Source: an uncultured Acidobacteriota bacterium (GTDB lineage: Bacteria; Acidobacteriota; Thermoanaerobaculia; Gp7-AA8). Taken from it: a stretch of DNA of 64,000 nucleotides. The translations under genes and the position numbers were made by a program. Of the stretch, positions 32,503 to 40,750 are shown piece by piece; the stretch's first letter is position 1; each line of letters starts with the position of its first letter. The DNA lies in the NCBI GenBank assembly GCA_946887105.1, contig CAMPKJ010000001.1, forward strand, positions 56,094 to 120,093, written 5' to 3'. The notes beneath the pieces are model-generated. The model had not been told where the DNA came from. It saw nothing but the letters and a program-made list of their open reading frames with translations, and searched no databases.

Positions 32503-34116
32503 GTGGGCATTCTCAACATCATCACGTACATCCCGCTGGCCGGCGCGCTGGTGATCCTGTTCTTCGTGAACAAGGAAAACGGGCGCGCGATCCGCATCGC
32601 CGCCACGGCCACGGCGGTCATCGATTTCCTGGTCTCGCTCTATCTCTGGCCGAACTTCAATCGCGCCGGCACGGGCGACGGTCTGTGGCAGTTCCGCGAG
32701 ATCTACGAGTGGATTCCCTCTCTCGGTGTGAAGTACGACTTCGGCATCGACGGCATTTCGATGCTGCTCATCCTCATGACCACGTTTTTCGGCATCATCG
32801 CCGTGGTCTCGTCGTACAGCGCGATTCATCACCGCCAGAAGGAGTACTACACGCTGCTGCTCATGCTGCAGACCGGCATGATCGGCACGTTCTGCGCGCT
32901 GGACTTCTTCCTCTTCTACGTGTTCTGGGAAATCATGCTCGTGCCGATGTACTTCATCATCGGCATCTGGGGCGGCTCGCGGAAACTGTACGCGGCCATC
33001 AAGTTCTTCCTCTATACGCTGGCCGGATCGGTGCTGATGCTGCTGTCGATCCTGGCGTTGTATTTCTTCAACGACGGCGGCATTTCGTTCCTGAACATCG
33101 CCGGACTCGGCAACGAAGGCACGTTCAGCGTGCTGCAGTTCCACAAGATCGGCCATCTCATTCCGCCCACGCTGCAGTTCTGGATCTTCCTCGGCTTCTT
33201 CTTCGGCTTCGCCATCAAAGTGCCGATGTTCCCGTTCCATACCTGGCTGCCCGACGCACACGTCGAGGCGCCCACCGCCGGCTCGATCATCCTGGCCGCG
33301 GTGCTGCTGAAAATGGGCACGTACGGATTCGTGCGCTTCGCATTGCCGATCCTGCCTGACGCGACGAAAGAGCTGCTCCTGCCGATCGTGGTGCTGTCGC
33401 TGATCGGGATCGTGTACGGCGCGCTCGTGTCGCTGGTGCAGAAAGACATGAAGAAGCTGGTCGCTTATTCATCGGTCTCGCACCTCGGCTACGTGATGCT
33501 GGGGATGTTCGCGCTCAATCCGGCCGGCCTCAATGGCTCGGTCATCCAGATGATCAATCACGGCATCTCGACCGGCGCGCTCTTCCTGCTCGTGGGCATG
33601 ATCTACGAACGCCGCCACACGCGCATGATCGCGGACTACGGCGGACTGGCGAAGCAGATACCGATGTACGCGGCGCTGTTCCTCATCGCGGCGTTGTCGT
33701 CGATGGGACTGCCGGCACTCAATGGATTCATCGGGGAGTTCACGATCCTGCTCGGCGTCGCGAACTCGACCGCCTACGGCACGATCACCTACGCGGTCAT
33801 CGCCGCCGTCGGCATCGTGCTCGGCGCTGCTTATCTCTTATGGCTGTATCAACGCGTATTCTGGGGGCCTCTCGATAATCCCGCGAATGCGGCCGTGCCG
33901 GACGTCAATCGCCGCGAGCTCGGGATGATGCTCGCGCTCATCGCGCTGATGGTGTGGATCGGCGTCTATCCGAAGCCGCTCTTCGACATCATGAAGCACC
34001 CCGTCGATTACGTCGTGCAGAAGGTCGATCCGGAGTACTTCACGAGGGAACAGTTGACGTATCCCGCCACGCCGGCCGCTCCCGCTGCCGATCATCACGA
34101 GGTCGCCGCGAAATGA
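32503..34116 (+). CDS. nuoM: NADH-quinone oxidoreductase subunit M
   Basis: A 537-residue antiporter-like subunit with about 14 helices and a GTG start preceded by GGGAGAAGAG. Typical blocks are FWEIMLVPMYFIIGIWGG (the conserved Glu on helix 5), FHTWLPDAHVEAPTAGS, LVQKDMKKLVAYSSVSHLGYV and LFLLVGMIYERRHTR. It pumps protons in the distal membrane arm. The stop overlaps the nuoN start as ATGA. Confidence 0.96.
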   Translation: MGILNIITYIPLAGALVILFFVNKENGRAIRIAATATAVIDFLVSLYLWPNFNRAGTGDGLWQFREIYEWIPSLGVKYDFGIDGISMLLILMTTFFGIIAVVSSYSAIHHRQKEYYTLLLMLQTGMIGTFCALDFFLFYVFWEIMLVPMYFIIGIWGGSRKLYAAIKFFLYTLAGSVLMLLSILALYFFNDGGISFLNIAGLGNEGTFSVLQFHKIGHLIPPTLQFWIFLGFFFGFAIKVPMFPFHTWLPDAHVEAPTAGSIILAAVLLKMGTYGFVRFALPILPDATKELLLPIVVLSLIGIVYGALVSLVQKDMKKLVAYSSVSHLGYVMLGMFALNPAGLNGSVIQMINHGISTGALFLLVGMIYERRHTRMIADYGGLAKQIPMYAALFLIAALSSMGLPALNGFIGEFTILLGVANSTAYGTITYAVIAAVGIVLGAAYLLWLYQRVFWGPLDNPANAAVPDVNRRELGMMLALIALMVWIGVYPKPLFDIMKHPVDYVVQKVDPEYFTREQLTYPATPAAPAADHHEVAAK

Positions 34117-35582
34117 CGTGGGGCGACACGCTGTACCTGCTTCCGGAGATCATCATCGCCATTGGCGCGTGCCTGTTGTTGATCGCGCCGGTGTCCGGCT
34201 TCCGGAACCAGCCCGGTACGGCGAAGGTGTCGATGCTGATACTGCTGGGCATTACGGCCGTGTCGGTGTTCGTCTGTTCCTATCTGGTCCAGAACGTCGA
34301 TCAGACGGTGGCGTTCGGGCGGATGTTCGCGCTCGACGCGTTCTCGATCTTTTTCAAGTTGCTGCTCATTGTGACCATCGCCATGGTCGCCCTGTTGTCG
34401 GACGGCTACCTGCGCCGCTCGCCTTACGCAGTGTGGGAGTATTACTCGCTGCTCGCGTTCGCGCTGTGCGGGATGATGTTCATGGTGTCGGGGACCAGTC
34501 TGGCGACCATTTACGTCGGCCTGGAGCTGATGTCGCTCTCCAGCTACATCCTGGCCGGGTATTTCAAGAACGAGCAGAAATCGACCGAAGCGGCGATGAA
34601 GTACTTCGTGCTCGGCGCGGTCAGCTCGGCCATCCTGCTGTACGGCATTTCGCTGATCTACGGCGTCACGAGCTCATTGAATCTGCGCGACATCGCGGAC
34701 GCCATGTCCACGCTGGTCACGAACGACGCGTTGATGTTCGGCATCATGCTGCTGGGAGCGGGGCTCTGCTTCAAGGTTGCGGCGGCGCCGTTCCATGTCT
34801 GGACGCCCGACGTTTATGAAGGCGCGCCGACTCCCATTACGGCATTTCTCTCCACCGCATCGAAAGCTGCCGCATTTGCGATCTTCGCGCGCATCTTCTA
34901 CGTGGCAATGCATCACTTCCGTCTCGACTGGCAGACCGTTCTGGCGACGATCGCGGCGCTGTCGATGCTGGTCGGCAATCTCGCCGCAATCACCCAGGAC
35001 AACGTCAAGCGCATGCTCGCGTACTCGTCGATCGGACACGCGGGCTACGTGCTGCTGGGCATCCTCTCGGTCAGCGAGATGGGATTGCGCGGCGTGCTGG
35101 TGTATTCGGTGGTCTACGTCTTCGCCTCGCTCGGCATCTGGGCCGTGGTGCTGATGCTCGAGCGCCACGAATATGCCGGCGAGCGGGTGGAAGACTTCGA
35201 AGGGCTGCATCGCCGCGCGCCGTTCCAGGCGCTGGCCATGGTCGTGTTCCTGCTCTCTCTCGGCGGCATCCCGCCGACGTCGGGATTCATCGGCAAGTAC
35301 TTTCTCTTCTACGCGGCGGTCGGCGCCGGGTACGGCTGGCTGGCCGTCATTGCGGTGCTGATGTCGGCCGTCTCGATGGTGTACTACCTGCGCCTGGTCA
35401 TGGCCATGTACTTCCGCGACGGCCAGGAAGCGGAGCTCGCCGGCGGATTCGCGCTGAAGTTCGTCGCGGTGGCCTGTCTGGCGATCACGCTGATCCTGGG
35501 AATCCTGCCCTCTCCGTTGATCGATCAGGCGAAGCTCTCGGGCGCCGGCGTCGCGAAGCGGATCGCCAATGCCGGACGATAA
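34113..35582 (+). CDS. nuoN: NADH-quinone oxidoreductase subunit N
   Basis: A 489-residue antiporter-like subunit starting at ATG 34113 in the ATGA overlap with nuoM. Characteristic blocks are YVGLELMSLSSYILAGYFKN, FHVWTPDVYEGAPTPITAF, DNVKRMLAYSSIGHAGYVLLG and LSLGGIPPTSGFIGKYFLF. It closes the nuo series and overlaps atpZ by 14 nt, so complex I and F0 genes form one transcription unit. Confidence 0.96.
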   Translation: MTWGDTLYLLPEIIIAIGACLLLIAPVSGFRNQPGTAKVSMLILLGITAVSVFVCSYLVQNVDQTVAFGRMFALDAFSIFFKLLLIVTIAMVALLSDGYLRRSPYAVWEYYSLLAFALCGMMFMVSGTSLATIYVGLELMSLSSYILAGYFKNEQKSTEAAMKYFVLGAVSSAILLYGISLIYGVTSSLNLRDIADAMSTLVTNDALMFGIMLLGAGLCFKVAAAPFHVWTPDVYEGAPTPITAFLSTASKAAAFAIFARIFYVAMHHFRLDWQTVLATIAALSMLVGNLAAITQDNVKRMLAYSSIGHAGYVLLGILSVSEMGLRGVLVYSVVYVFASLGIWAVVLMLERHEYAGERVEDFEGLHRRAPFQALAMVVFLLSLGGIPPTSGFIGKYFLFYAAVGAGYGWLAVIAVLMSAVSMVYYLRLVMAMYFRDGQEAELAGGFALKFVAVACLAITLILGILPSPLIDQAKLSGAGVAKRIANAGR

Positions 35583-35781
35583 GGACAGACGCGAATACCG
35601 TCAGATGTTCGAGGCGTCCGCCCTCGCCTGGATGTTTCCGATCGCCATCGGCCTGGGCGCGCTGTGGGGGTGGGGGATGGACAAGCTCTTCGGCACCTGG
35701 CCGTGGCTGACGATCATCTTCACCATCTTCGGCGTGGTGGCGGCGTTCATCAATCTCTTCCGCATCGGCCTTCGCGAATGA
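35569..35781 (+). CDS. atpZ: AtpZ/AtpI family protein (ATP synthase gene 1)
   Basis: A 70-residue protein with two helices, of the family found at the start of many F-ATPase operons: ASALAWMFPIAIGLGALWGWGMDKLFG then IFTIFGVVAAFINLFRIG. AtpZ with AtpI has been proposed to help c-ring assembly or to transport divalent cations. It overlaps nuoN by 14 nt and the next gene by ATGA. Confidence 0.82.
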   Translation: MPDDKDRREYRQMFEASALAWMFPIAIGLGALWGWGMDKLFGTWPWLTIIFTIFGVVAAFINLFRIGLRE

Positions 35782-36182
35782 CCGAGGAGCCGGCCTGGTA
35801 TGACCGGGAGACGCCGCGTGACGTTCTGCGGCGCATCAAGCGGACGGCGCTGGCGGCGGCGGCCGTATTCGCCGTTTTCTGCGCGATTTCGGGCGGTTTT
35901 CGCGGTTTTCTCGGGTTGACTTGCAGTGCAGCCGTCACTATGATCAGCTTCCTTTGGTTGGAGGAGGTAGTTGATGTTCTGCTCCAACCTTCGGCACACC
36001 TGCACGCTCGGAGGCTGACCGTGCGCACTCTGGCGCGCTTCGCTCTCCTCGGGGTGGCGCTCACGGTCACGATCATCATTGCTCGTTTCAATGCGTTAAG
36101 TGTGTTGCTGGGATTCTCGATCATCGTGGTGGGAATCTGCGGCGAAGCTCTGTACTCGCTGTACAGGTCTCTCGCCGGCTGA
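35778..36182 (+). CDS. atpI: ATP synthase subunit I-like membrane protein
   Basis: A 134-residue protein from ATG 35778 with four hydrophobic helices (AAAAVFAVFCAISGGF, LGLTCSAAVTMISFLWLE, FALLGVALTVTIIIARF, SVLLGFSIIVVGICGEAL). The position between AtpZ and the a subunit and the size fit the AtpI chaperone family, though sequence conservation in that family is low. The start overlaps the atpZ stop by 4 nt. Confidence 0.7.
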   Translation: MTEEPAWYDRETPRDVLRRIKRTALAAAAVFAVFCAISGGFRGFLGLTCSAAVTMISFLWLEEVVDVLLQPSAHLHARRLTVRTLARFALLGVALTVTIIIARFNALSVLLGFSIIVVGICGEALYSLYRSLAG

Positions 36183-36201
36183 GAGGTAGCTCGAAGATTC
36201 A

Positions 36202-36903
36202 ATGGAACACGAACACTCAATCCTGTACGAGCCGTTCAATGCGATCGCCAAGCCGATCCTTGGTTTCGCCGTCCCCGATCACGTGATCATGGCACTGCTG
36301 GTGCTGCTGATCAGCGCCATCGTCTTCCCGCTGGCTTCGCGCAAGTTCAGCAAGGACAATCCGGGCGGTTTTCAGCAGTTCCTGGAGATCATCGTCTCCG
36401 GCCTGAAGGCGCTGCTCGAAGACATCGTCGGCCACGGCGCGTCGCACAAGTTCCTCTACATCATCGGCGGCTTCGCCTGCTTCATCTTCGTGTCGAACAT
36501 CTTCGGTCTGTTCTTCTTCCTGCAGCCGCCGACCGGCAATCCGAACACGACCTTCGGACTGGGACTGACCGCGTTTCTCTACTACAACTACCAGGGCATC
36601 AAGACGCAGGGCCTCGGGCATTACCTGAAGCACTTCATGGGACCGATGCCGCTGCTGGCGCCGCTGATGCTGCCGATCGAGCTGATCGGCCACTTCGCGC
36701 GCATCCTTTCGCTGGGCATGCGCCTCTTCGGCAACATCTTCGGTGAGCACACCGCCACCGGCATCTTCATGGGCATGCTGCCGTTCGTGCTGCCCTGGCC
36801 GATGATGGGCCTGGGCATCTTCGGCGCGTTCCTGCAGACATTCGTCTTCATCATGCTGACGATGGTGTACATCGGCGGCGCCGTCGCGGCTGAAGAACAC
36901 TAG
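36202..36903 (+). CDS. atpB: F0 ATP synthase subunit a
   Basis: A 233-residue membrane subunit. The essential arginine is in LSLGMRLFGNIFGEH, preceded by LPIELIGHFARI, and the C-terminal helix LGIFGAFLQTFVFIMLTMVYI is typical. It forms the stator half-channels against the c-ring. The N-terminus carries several His/Glu residues (MEHEHS). It is followed after 52 bp by atpE. Confidence 0.95.
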   Translation: MEHEHSILYEPFNAIAKPILGFAVPDHVIMALLVLLISAIVFPLASRKFSKDNPGGFQQFLEIIVSGLKALLEDIVGHGASHKFLYIIGGFACFIFVSNIFGLFFFLQPPTGNPNTTFGLGLTAFLYYNYQGIKTQGLGHYLKHFMGPMPLLAPLMLPIELIGHFARILSLGMRLFGNIFGEHTATGIFMGMLPFVLPWPMMGLGIFGAFLQTFVFIMLTMVYIGGAVAAEEH

Positions 36904-36955
36904 ATCCGACATTCAAGACGCAAATTCATTTGCAATTTCAAAGGAGGAGAATCGA

Positions 36956-37279
36956 GTGAACAAGAAGCTCATCTTTATGTTCGTCATCCTGGCGCTCATG
37001 ACCGTTTCGGTCTTCGCGCAGGAGGGCGGTGCGGACGCGGCCACGACCGCCACCACCGGCGTGCGCTGGGGCGTCATCGGCGCTGCGTTCGTGCTCGGCA
37101 TCGCTGCCGCCGCGGGTGCCATCGGCCAGTCGCGCGCCATCGTTGCGGCCTGCGAAGGCATCGCTCGCAACCCCGGTGCAGCCGGCCCGATCCGTCTGGC
37201 CATGATCATCGGTCTTGCGCTCATCGAGTCGCTGGTCATCTACGCGCTGCTGATCGCGTTCTTCGTCTACCAGCTGTAA
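36956..37279 (+). CDS. atpE: F0 ATP synthase subunit c with N-terminal signal-like extension
   Basis: A 107-residue c subunit with a GTG start preceded by GGAGGAGAATC. The first 22 residues look like a signal peptide (ending VFAQEGG), followed by the two-helix hairpin. The ion site contains Q58 (GAIGQS), E91 and S92 (LALIESLVIY) and Y96; these positions align with the Gln, Glu, Ser and Tyr of the Na+-binding c-ring of Ilyobacter. The Thr after Ser is replaced by Leu, so ion choice is open. The polar loop ARNPGA is normal. No F1 genes follow. Confidence 0.93.
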   Translation: MNKKLIFMFVILALMTVSVFAQEGGADAATTATTGVRWGVIGAAFVLGIAAAAGAIGQSRAIVAACEGIARNPGAAGPIRLAMIIGLALIESLVIYALLIAFFVYQL

Positions 37280-37300
37280 GAGATCCGGAACCGCTGAGAA

Positions 37301-37333
37301 AAAGCCCGGCGCCTCACGGCGCCGGGCTTTTTT
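37301..37333 (+). terminator. Rho-independent terminator after atpE
   Basis: A 13-bp perfect stem, AAAGCCCGGCGCC with GGCGCCGGGCTTT, a TCAC loop and a run of six T. It ends the nuo-atp transcription unit. Confidence 0.92.
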
Positions 37334-37378
37334 GCGTTCGGGCAGCGTCTTTGCTGAGTTCGACGGCGGAGGTACCCC

Positions 37379-37546
37379 GTGAACTGGTTCAATCTGTCGT
37401 TCATCGGCTGGCTGATCGTGATCATCGCCCTGGCGCTCATCGCCTACAGATTCGACGTTCCCCCGTTCTGGATCGGCATCGGCGCGCTGCTGCTGGTCGG
37501 CGTCGGGATCATCACCTCGGTGAAGCACTCGAAGCCGCGCATCTGA
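37379..37546 (+). CDS. Small two-helix membrane protein (55 residues)
   Basis: A short ORF missed by length cut-offs: GTG 37379 with GGAGG seven bases upstream, 55 residues. Helix 1 is FIGWLIVIIALALIAY, then a short RFDVPPFW turn, and helix 2 is IGIGALLLVGVGIITSV, ending with basic residues. It sits alone between the atpE terminator and a bidirectional terminator. No family is recognised; the ribosome-binding site and two clean helices support it as a real gene. Confidence 0.7.
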   Translation: MNWFNLSFIGWLIVIIALALIAYRFDVPPFWIGIGALLLVGVGIITSVKHSKPRI

Positions 37547-37570
37547 GCCCGGACGCATCGCGCAAAACAA

Positions 37571-37595
37571 AAAGCCGGCGCAACGCGCCGGCTTT
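37571..37595. terminator. Bidirectional terminator
   Basis: The stem AAAGCCGGCGC with GCGCCGGCTTT and a 3-nt loop, preceded by an A-rich stretch (AAAACAAAAA) that gives a U-tract on the minus strand. It lies between the small membrane protein and the convergent secreted protein. Confidence 0.8.
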
Positions 37596-37621
37596 CCCGT
37601 GATGGTTCGAGATCGATTGGA

Positions 37622-38635
37622 TTATTGGTCCGTGAACATCCGCTGGAGCGCTCCGACGGCCGCACTCTTCGAGACTTGCTCGTCGAGAGCGATGACCAGC
37701 CGGTCGCTCCACTTGCCTTCGCTCAGGATCACGTACTCGAGGCGCTGTTCGGCAACCGTGTAGAACGCGGCGCGGTTGCCGTTTCCGAATACGGAGTCGA
37801 TCCGGGCGTCCGCGCCGACCCTGAACTTCGGAGCGCCGAATCCGCCTTCGCCCTTGCCGACCGGAACGCGCAGGCGTCCATCGGCGCGGGCGCCGCGCGA
37901 CGGCGTGAAACGCACGCGGCGGAAGCTTCTCGTCGCAGGATCGCCGAACACGAGCGAAACGCTGTCTTGCTGCGGGGAGCTGATGATCTGCGGGTGTTTG
38001 TAGACGCTGGGATCGACGTCCTCGGGACCAGGTGCCGGAGCGGCGAACGGATCGATGAACTCGCGCAGATCGACTTCCGTGGCATCGACGACGCGGCCTT
38101 TTTCGATCGGCAGCATCCAGTATTGCGCGCTGGAGATGCCGGTGCTCGTGCTGAGCTCCCACCACGTGGCGTGAATCGAGAGCGCGGCGGACTGCTCACC
38201 GTTGTCATCGCTGACCTTGCGAGTCACGGCCACGCGGAGATTCTCGCGGTAGTTATACGGCGACCCGAATGCGGTCGCTTCCGACCAGGTGCCGTCGCTG
38301 TCGCGCGCGCAGAAGAGGAGCTGGTTGTAGAGGAAGCCGAAGTGCTGCACCCAGAACACGAACATCGTTCCGGATTCGGGATCGTAGCCGAGGAGACCGT
38401 TGATGTGGCTGCCGCTCTCCATGGACGCGGGAACGATTTCGCGCCGGATCTCTTCGCCGCGACGCTCTGTCAGCACGAGATGCTTCGAGGCCTTGCTTTC
38501 CGAATCGGCCGCGGGAACCTCGGACGCGATCGTGTACAGCGCGCCGGTCGGGCTGAGAATCATGTCCGATACCTCGGCTGCAGCCGCCGATAGCGGCAAC
38601 AGCAGCAGCGCGAGGATCAACACCAGTTTCTTCAT
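37622..38635 (-). CDS. Secreted hypothetical protein
   Basis: A 337-residue protein with a clear signal peptide (cleavage around SAAAAEV). The mature part is beta-rich with repeated short motifs (MILSPTGALYTIA, PQIISSPQQDSVSLVFGD, RLEYVILSEGKWSDRLVIA) that suggest a sialidase-like or propeller fold, but no Asp-box or catalytic set is convincing. It is the third gene of an operon with an XRE regulator and a TPR protein, and its ATG overlaps the TPR stop by 4 nt. Confidence 0.7.
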   Translation of the reverse strand: MKKLVLILALLLLPLSAAAAEVSDMILSPTGALYTIASEVPAADSESKASKHLVLTERRGEEIRREIVPASMESGSHINGLLGYDPESGTMFVFWVQHFGFLYNQLLFCARDSDGTWSEATAFGSPYNYRENLRVAVTRKVSDDNGEQSAALSIHATWWELSTSTGISSAQYWMLPIEKGRVVDATEVDLREFIDPFAAPAPGPEDVDPSVYKHPQIISSPQQDSVSLVFGDPATRSFRRVRFTPSRGARADGRLRVPVGKGEGGFGAPKFRVGADARIDSVFGNGNRAAFYTVAEQRLEYVILSEGKWSDRLVIALDEQVSKSAAVGALQRMFTDQ

Positions 38636-39516
38636 AGTTTGAAATTCACCATCGACCGCAGATCGATCGCATACAGCAGGTTCTTCAGATTGCGGAACTG
38701 CGGATAGAACTTCGCGAGCTCCGTGAAGTGGTAATCGGCACCCTCGGGATCCGAAGACTTGTAGCAGGCTTCGCCGAGAAGATAGTGCGCGTTGCGAATC
38801 TGCCGCGGCTCCTTGGCGATCTCCAGTCCGGCCAGGCCGTACTGCTTCGCGCGCGTGAAATCGCCCTGCGAGACGTAGCCGTAGCAGAGGTCGACGTACG
38901 CTTCCGCGCGGCCGATCGGATCGTTGAGCATCTCCAGAGCCTCGTGCACGTAGGCGAGGCCGTCTTCGATCTTTCCCTCGAGCAGCTTGCAGTAGCCGAG
39001 GTTCTCGATGGCGTACGCGTGGCTGAGGTCTTTGTCGCGGTTTTCCTTCGATTCATCGCCGATTCCGAGCGACTCTTCGAAGCACTGGATGGCGATGGCG
39101 ATCTGCGAGTCGAGCTCGTAGATGTTGCCGAGCTCCAGGAGGACGATGCGGCGCCACGCAGGCTCGTTCGCTTCCTCGGCAGTGCGCAGCGCGAGCTGTC
39201 CGTAGAAGAGAGCCCGCTTCAGGTCGTTCTCGAGGCGATGCTTGTACTGCAGCGCGTACGCTGCCAGATAGACGTGGCGGAAGTTGCGACGGCGCATGAT
39301 GACGCTCGGAAGCTCGTTCACTTCCGGGCCGGTGCGCTCGAGCGCAATCATCGCGTCCGCTTTGTTGATGGTGATGAGCTCGCGGACTTCTTCGTCCGTG
39401 GCCATGGCCAGTGCCTCGTCGTACAGCGCGAGCGCCTCGGCGTAATCGCCGGAACGGACTTGGCGGAGTGCGGCCTGGCGCAGCTCCTCTACACGAACCG
39501 CATGCTGATCAAGCAT
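38632..39516 (-). CDS. TPR-repeat protein
   Basis: A 294-residue soluble helical protein from ATG 39516 with GGGGGAG upstream. Several tetratricopeptide units are visible: AALRQVRSGDYAEALALYDEAL, HAYAIENLGYCKLLEGKIEDGLAYVHEAL, EAYVDLCYGYVSQGDFTRAKQYGLAGL and AHYLLGEACYKSSDPEGADYHFTEL. TPRs mediate protein or peptide binding. It starts inside the upstream XRE gene (8-nt overlap), so it may act with that regulator. Confidence 0.85.
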   Translation of the reverse strand: MLDQHAVRVEELRQAALRQVRSGDYAEALALYDEALAMATDEEVRELITINKADAMIALERTGPEVNELPSVIMRRRNFRHVYLAAYALQYKHRLENDLKRALFYGQLALRTAEEANEPAWRRIVLLELGNIYELDSQIAIAIQCFEESLGIGDESKENRDKDLSHAYAIENLGYCKLLEGKIEDGLAYVHEALEMLNDPIGRAEAYVDLCYGYVSQGDFTRAKQYGLAGLEIAKEPRQIRNAHYLLGEACYKSSDPEGADYHFTELAKFYPQFRNLKNLLYAIDLRSMVNFKL

Positions 39517-39871
39517 CGGCGTCTCCCCCCTCCACCCCGTCGAAGTCCGCATCGCCGCTTTCCTGCGCGCGCTTGAACTCGATGAAGCTCTCCACTTCCT
39601 TCTGCGCGATCGGGCTCAGCGAACGGTACTTGTCCAGAACCGTATTGGCGCGATTGTTCTCGTCGAAGAAATCGCCGATGCTGAGATCGAAGCACTGCAG
39701 GATCTTGAGCAGTGTGTCGAGGCCAACTTTGTACTCTCCCTGCTCCATGCGGGAGAGGTCCGACTGGTGGATGCCGATCTTCTCGGCGAGCTCCACCTGC
39801 GTCAGCTTCCGCTGGCGGCGGAGTTGCCTGATCTTGCGTCCTACGAGCTCGAGTTGTGCTGGCCTGGTCAT
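39509..39871 (-). CDS. XRE-family transcriptional regulator
   Basis: A 120-residue protein with an N-terminal helix-turn-helix (residues about 8-62: RKIRQLRRQRKLTQVELAEKIG, HQSDLSRMEQGEYKVGLDTLLKIL) and a charged helical tail. ATG 39871 is chosen because the domain begins soon after. The intergenic sequence upstream contains TATTGTTTAATA (near 39890-39901), a small inverted repeat that could be an operator. It heads the XRE-TPR-secreted protein operon. Confidence 0.85.
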   Translation of the reverse strand: MTRPAQLELVGRKIRQLRRQRKLTQVELAEKIGIHQSDLSRMEQGEYKVGLDTLLKILQCFDLSIGDFFDENNRANTVLDKYRSLSPIAQKEVESFIEFKRAQESGDADFDGVEGGDADA

Positions 39872-39944
39872 GATGGTTGCGTTGACTTTTATGCTATTAA
39901 ACAATAACGTCCCGGCTTTAGCAAGATGCGGGCGTTGACCTCGC

Positions 39945-40730
39945 CTGTCAAGCCCTCCCGAGGATCCGGTCACGTACACAAGCCTTCATCTGCTGCGCGA
40001 GCTCATCAAACGAGACCTGACGGCCCGGTTCACCGGTTCGGCGCTCGGCTTGGCCTGGGCTGTCCTGCAGCCGCTCAGCCTGGTCGTCCTCTACTGGTTC
40101 GTCTTCACCTTCATGATCCCGGGCGGGCGCGCCGGCGGCACGGGCGATCAATATATCTACTTCCTCATCGCCGGACTGCTGCCGTGGCTCGGCCTCAGCG
40201 AGGGATTGGGACGGTCGACGACCGCGATCGTCGAGAACTCGGCCATCGTCCGGCGTCTGCCGCTGCGGAGCGAGCTGCTGGTGATCGTCCCGAACGCCAC
40301 GGCCATGATCTTCCAGTGCGTGGCGCTGGCGATCTTCATCGCGGCGCTCATCGCGCAGCGGATGCCGATGCGCAACCTCTGGATTCTTCCGGTCGCGCTC
40401 GTTCTCCAGTTCCTGTTGCAGGTCGGCCTCGGCCTCTTCCTGGCGACCACGTACGTGTTTTTCCACGACGTCACCCAGGTTCTGGGCTTCGTCCTGGCGA
40501 TCGCGTTCTACCTCAGCCCCATCCTCTATCCCGTGGCTGGCCGGTTCGAGAAGTTCTTCTTCTGGAATCCGATGACGCCGCTGCTCGGTTTGTTTCGCAG
40601 CGCAATGCTCGCCGCCCCGTTACCTGACGTCGCCTCGATCGTCTTCTTACTGACGACGGCGGCCGTGCTGTGTTCCGGCGGACTGCTGTTCTTCCGCCGC
40701 GCCCAGCCTTCGCTGGTCGACGTCATCTAG
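39945..40730 (+). CDS. ABC-2 type polysaccharide/O-antigen export permease (Wzm-like)
   Basis: About 261 residues with six helices. The N-terminal block LHLLRELIKRDLTARFTGSALGLAWAVLQPL is the Wzm/TagG signature. In this frame there is no ATG, GTG or TTG between the upstream stop (39936) and the first helix; the first TTG (40050) would delete the conserved block. CTG 39945 is used here as the most plausible start; alternatively a frameshift separates it from ATG 39926. The permease would export a lipid-linked glycan with the Wzt-like ATPase at 49.8 kb. Confidence 0.75.
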   Translation: MSSPPEDPVTYTSLHLLRELIKRDLTARFTGSALGLAWAVLQPLSLVVLYWFVFTFMIPGGRAGGTGDQYIYFLIAGLLPWLGLSEGLGRSTTAIVENSAIVRRLPLRSELLVIVPNATAMIFQCVALAIFIAALIAQRMPMRNLWILPVALVLQFLLQVGLGLFLATTYVFFHDVTQVLGFVLAIAFYLSPILYPVAGRFEKFFFWNPMTPLLGLFRSAMLAAPLPDVASIVFLLTTAAVLCSGGLLFFRRAQPSLVDVI

Positions 40731-40750
40731 CCACTTTTCAGGAGAAAGAA

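Noticed and set aside
40050..40730. TTG 40050 as start of the ABC permease
   Set aside because: It would remove the conserved RELIKRDLTARFTGS block that precedes the first helix in this family.
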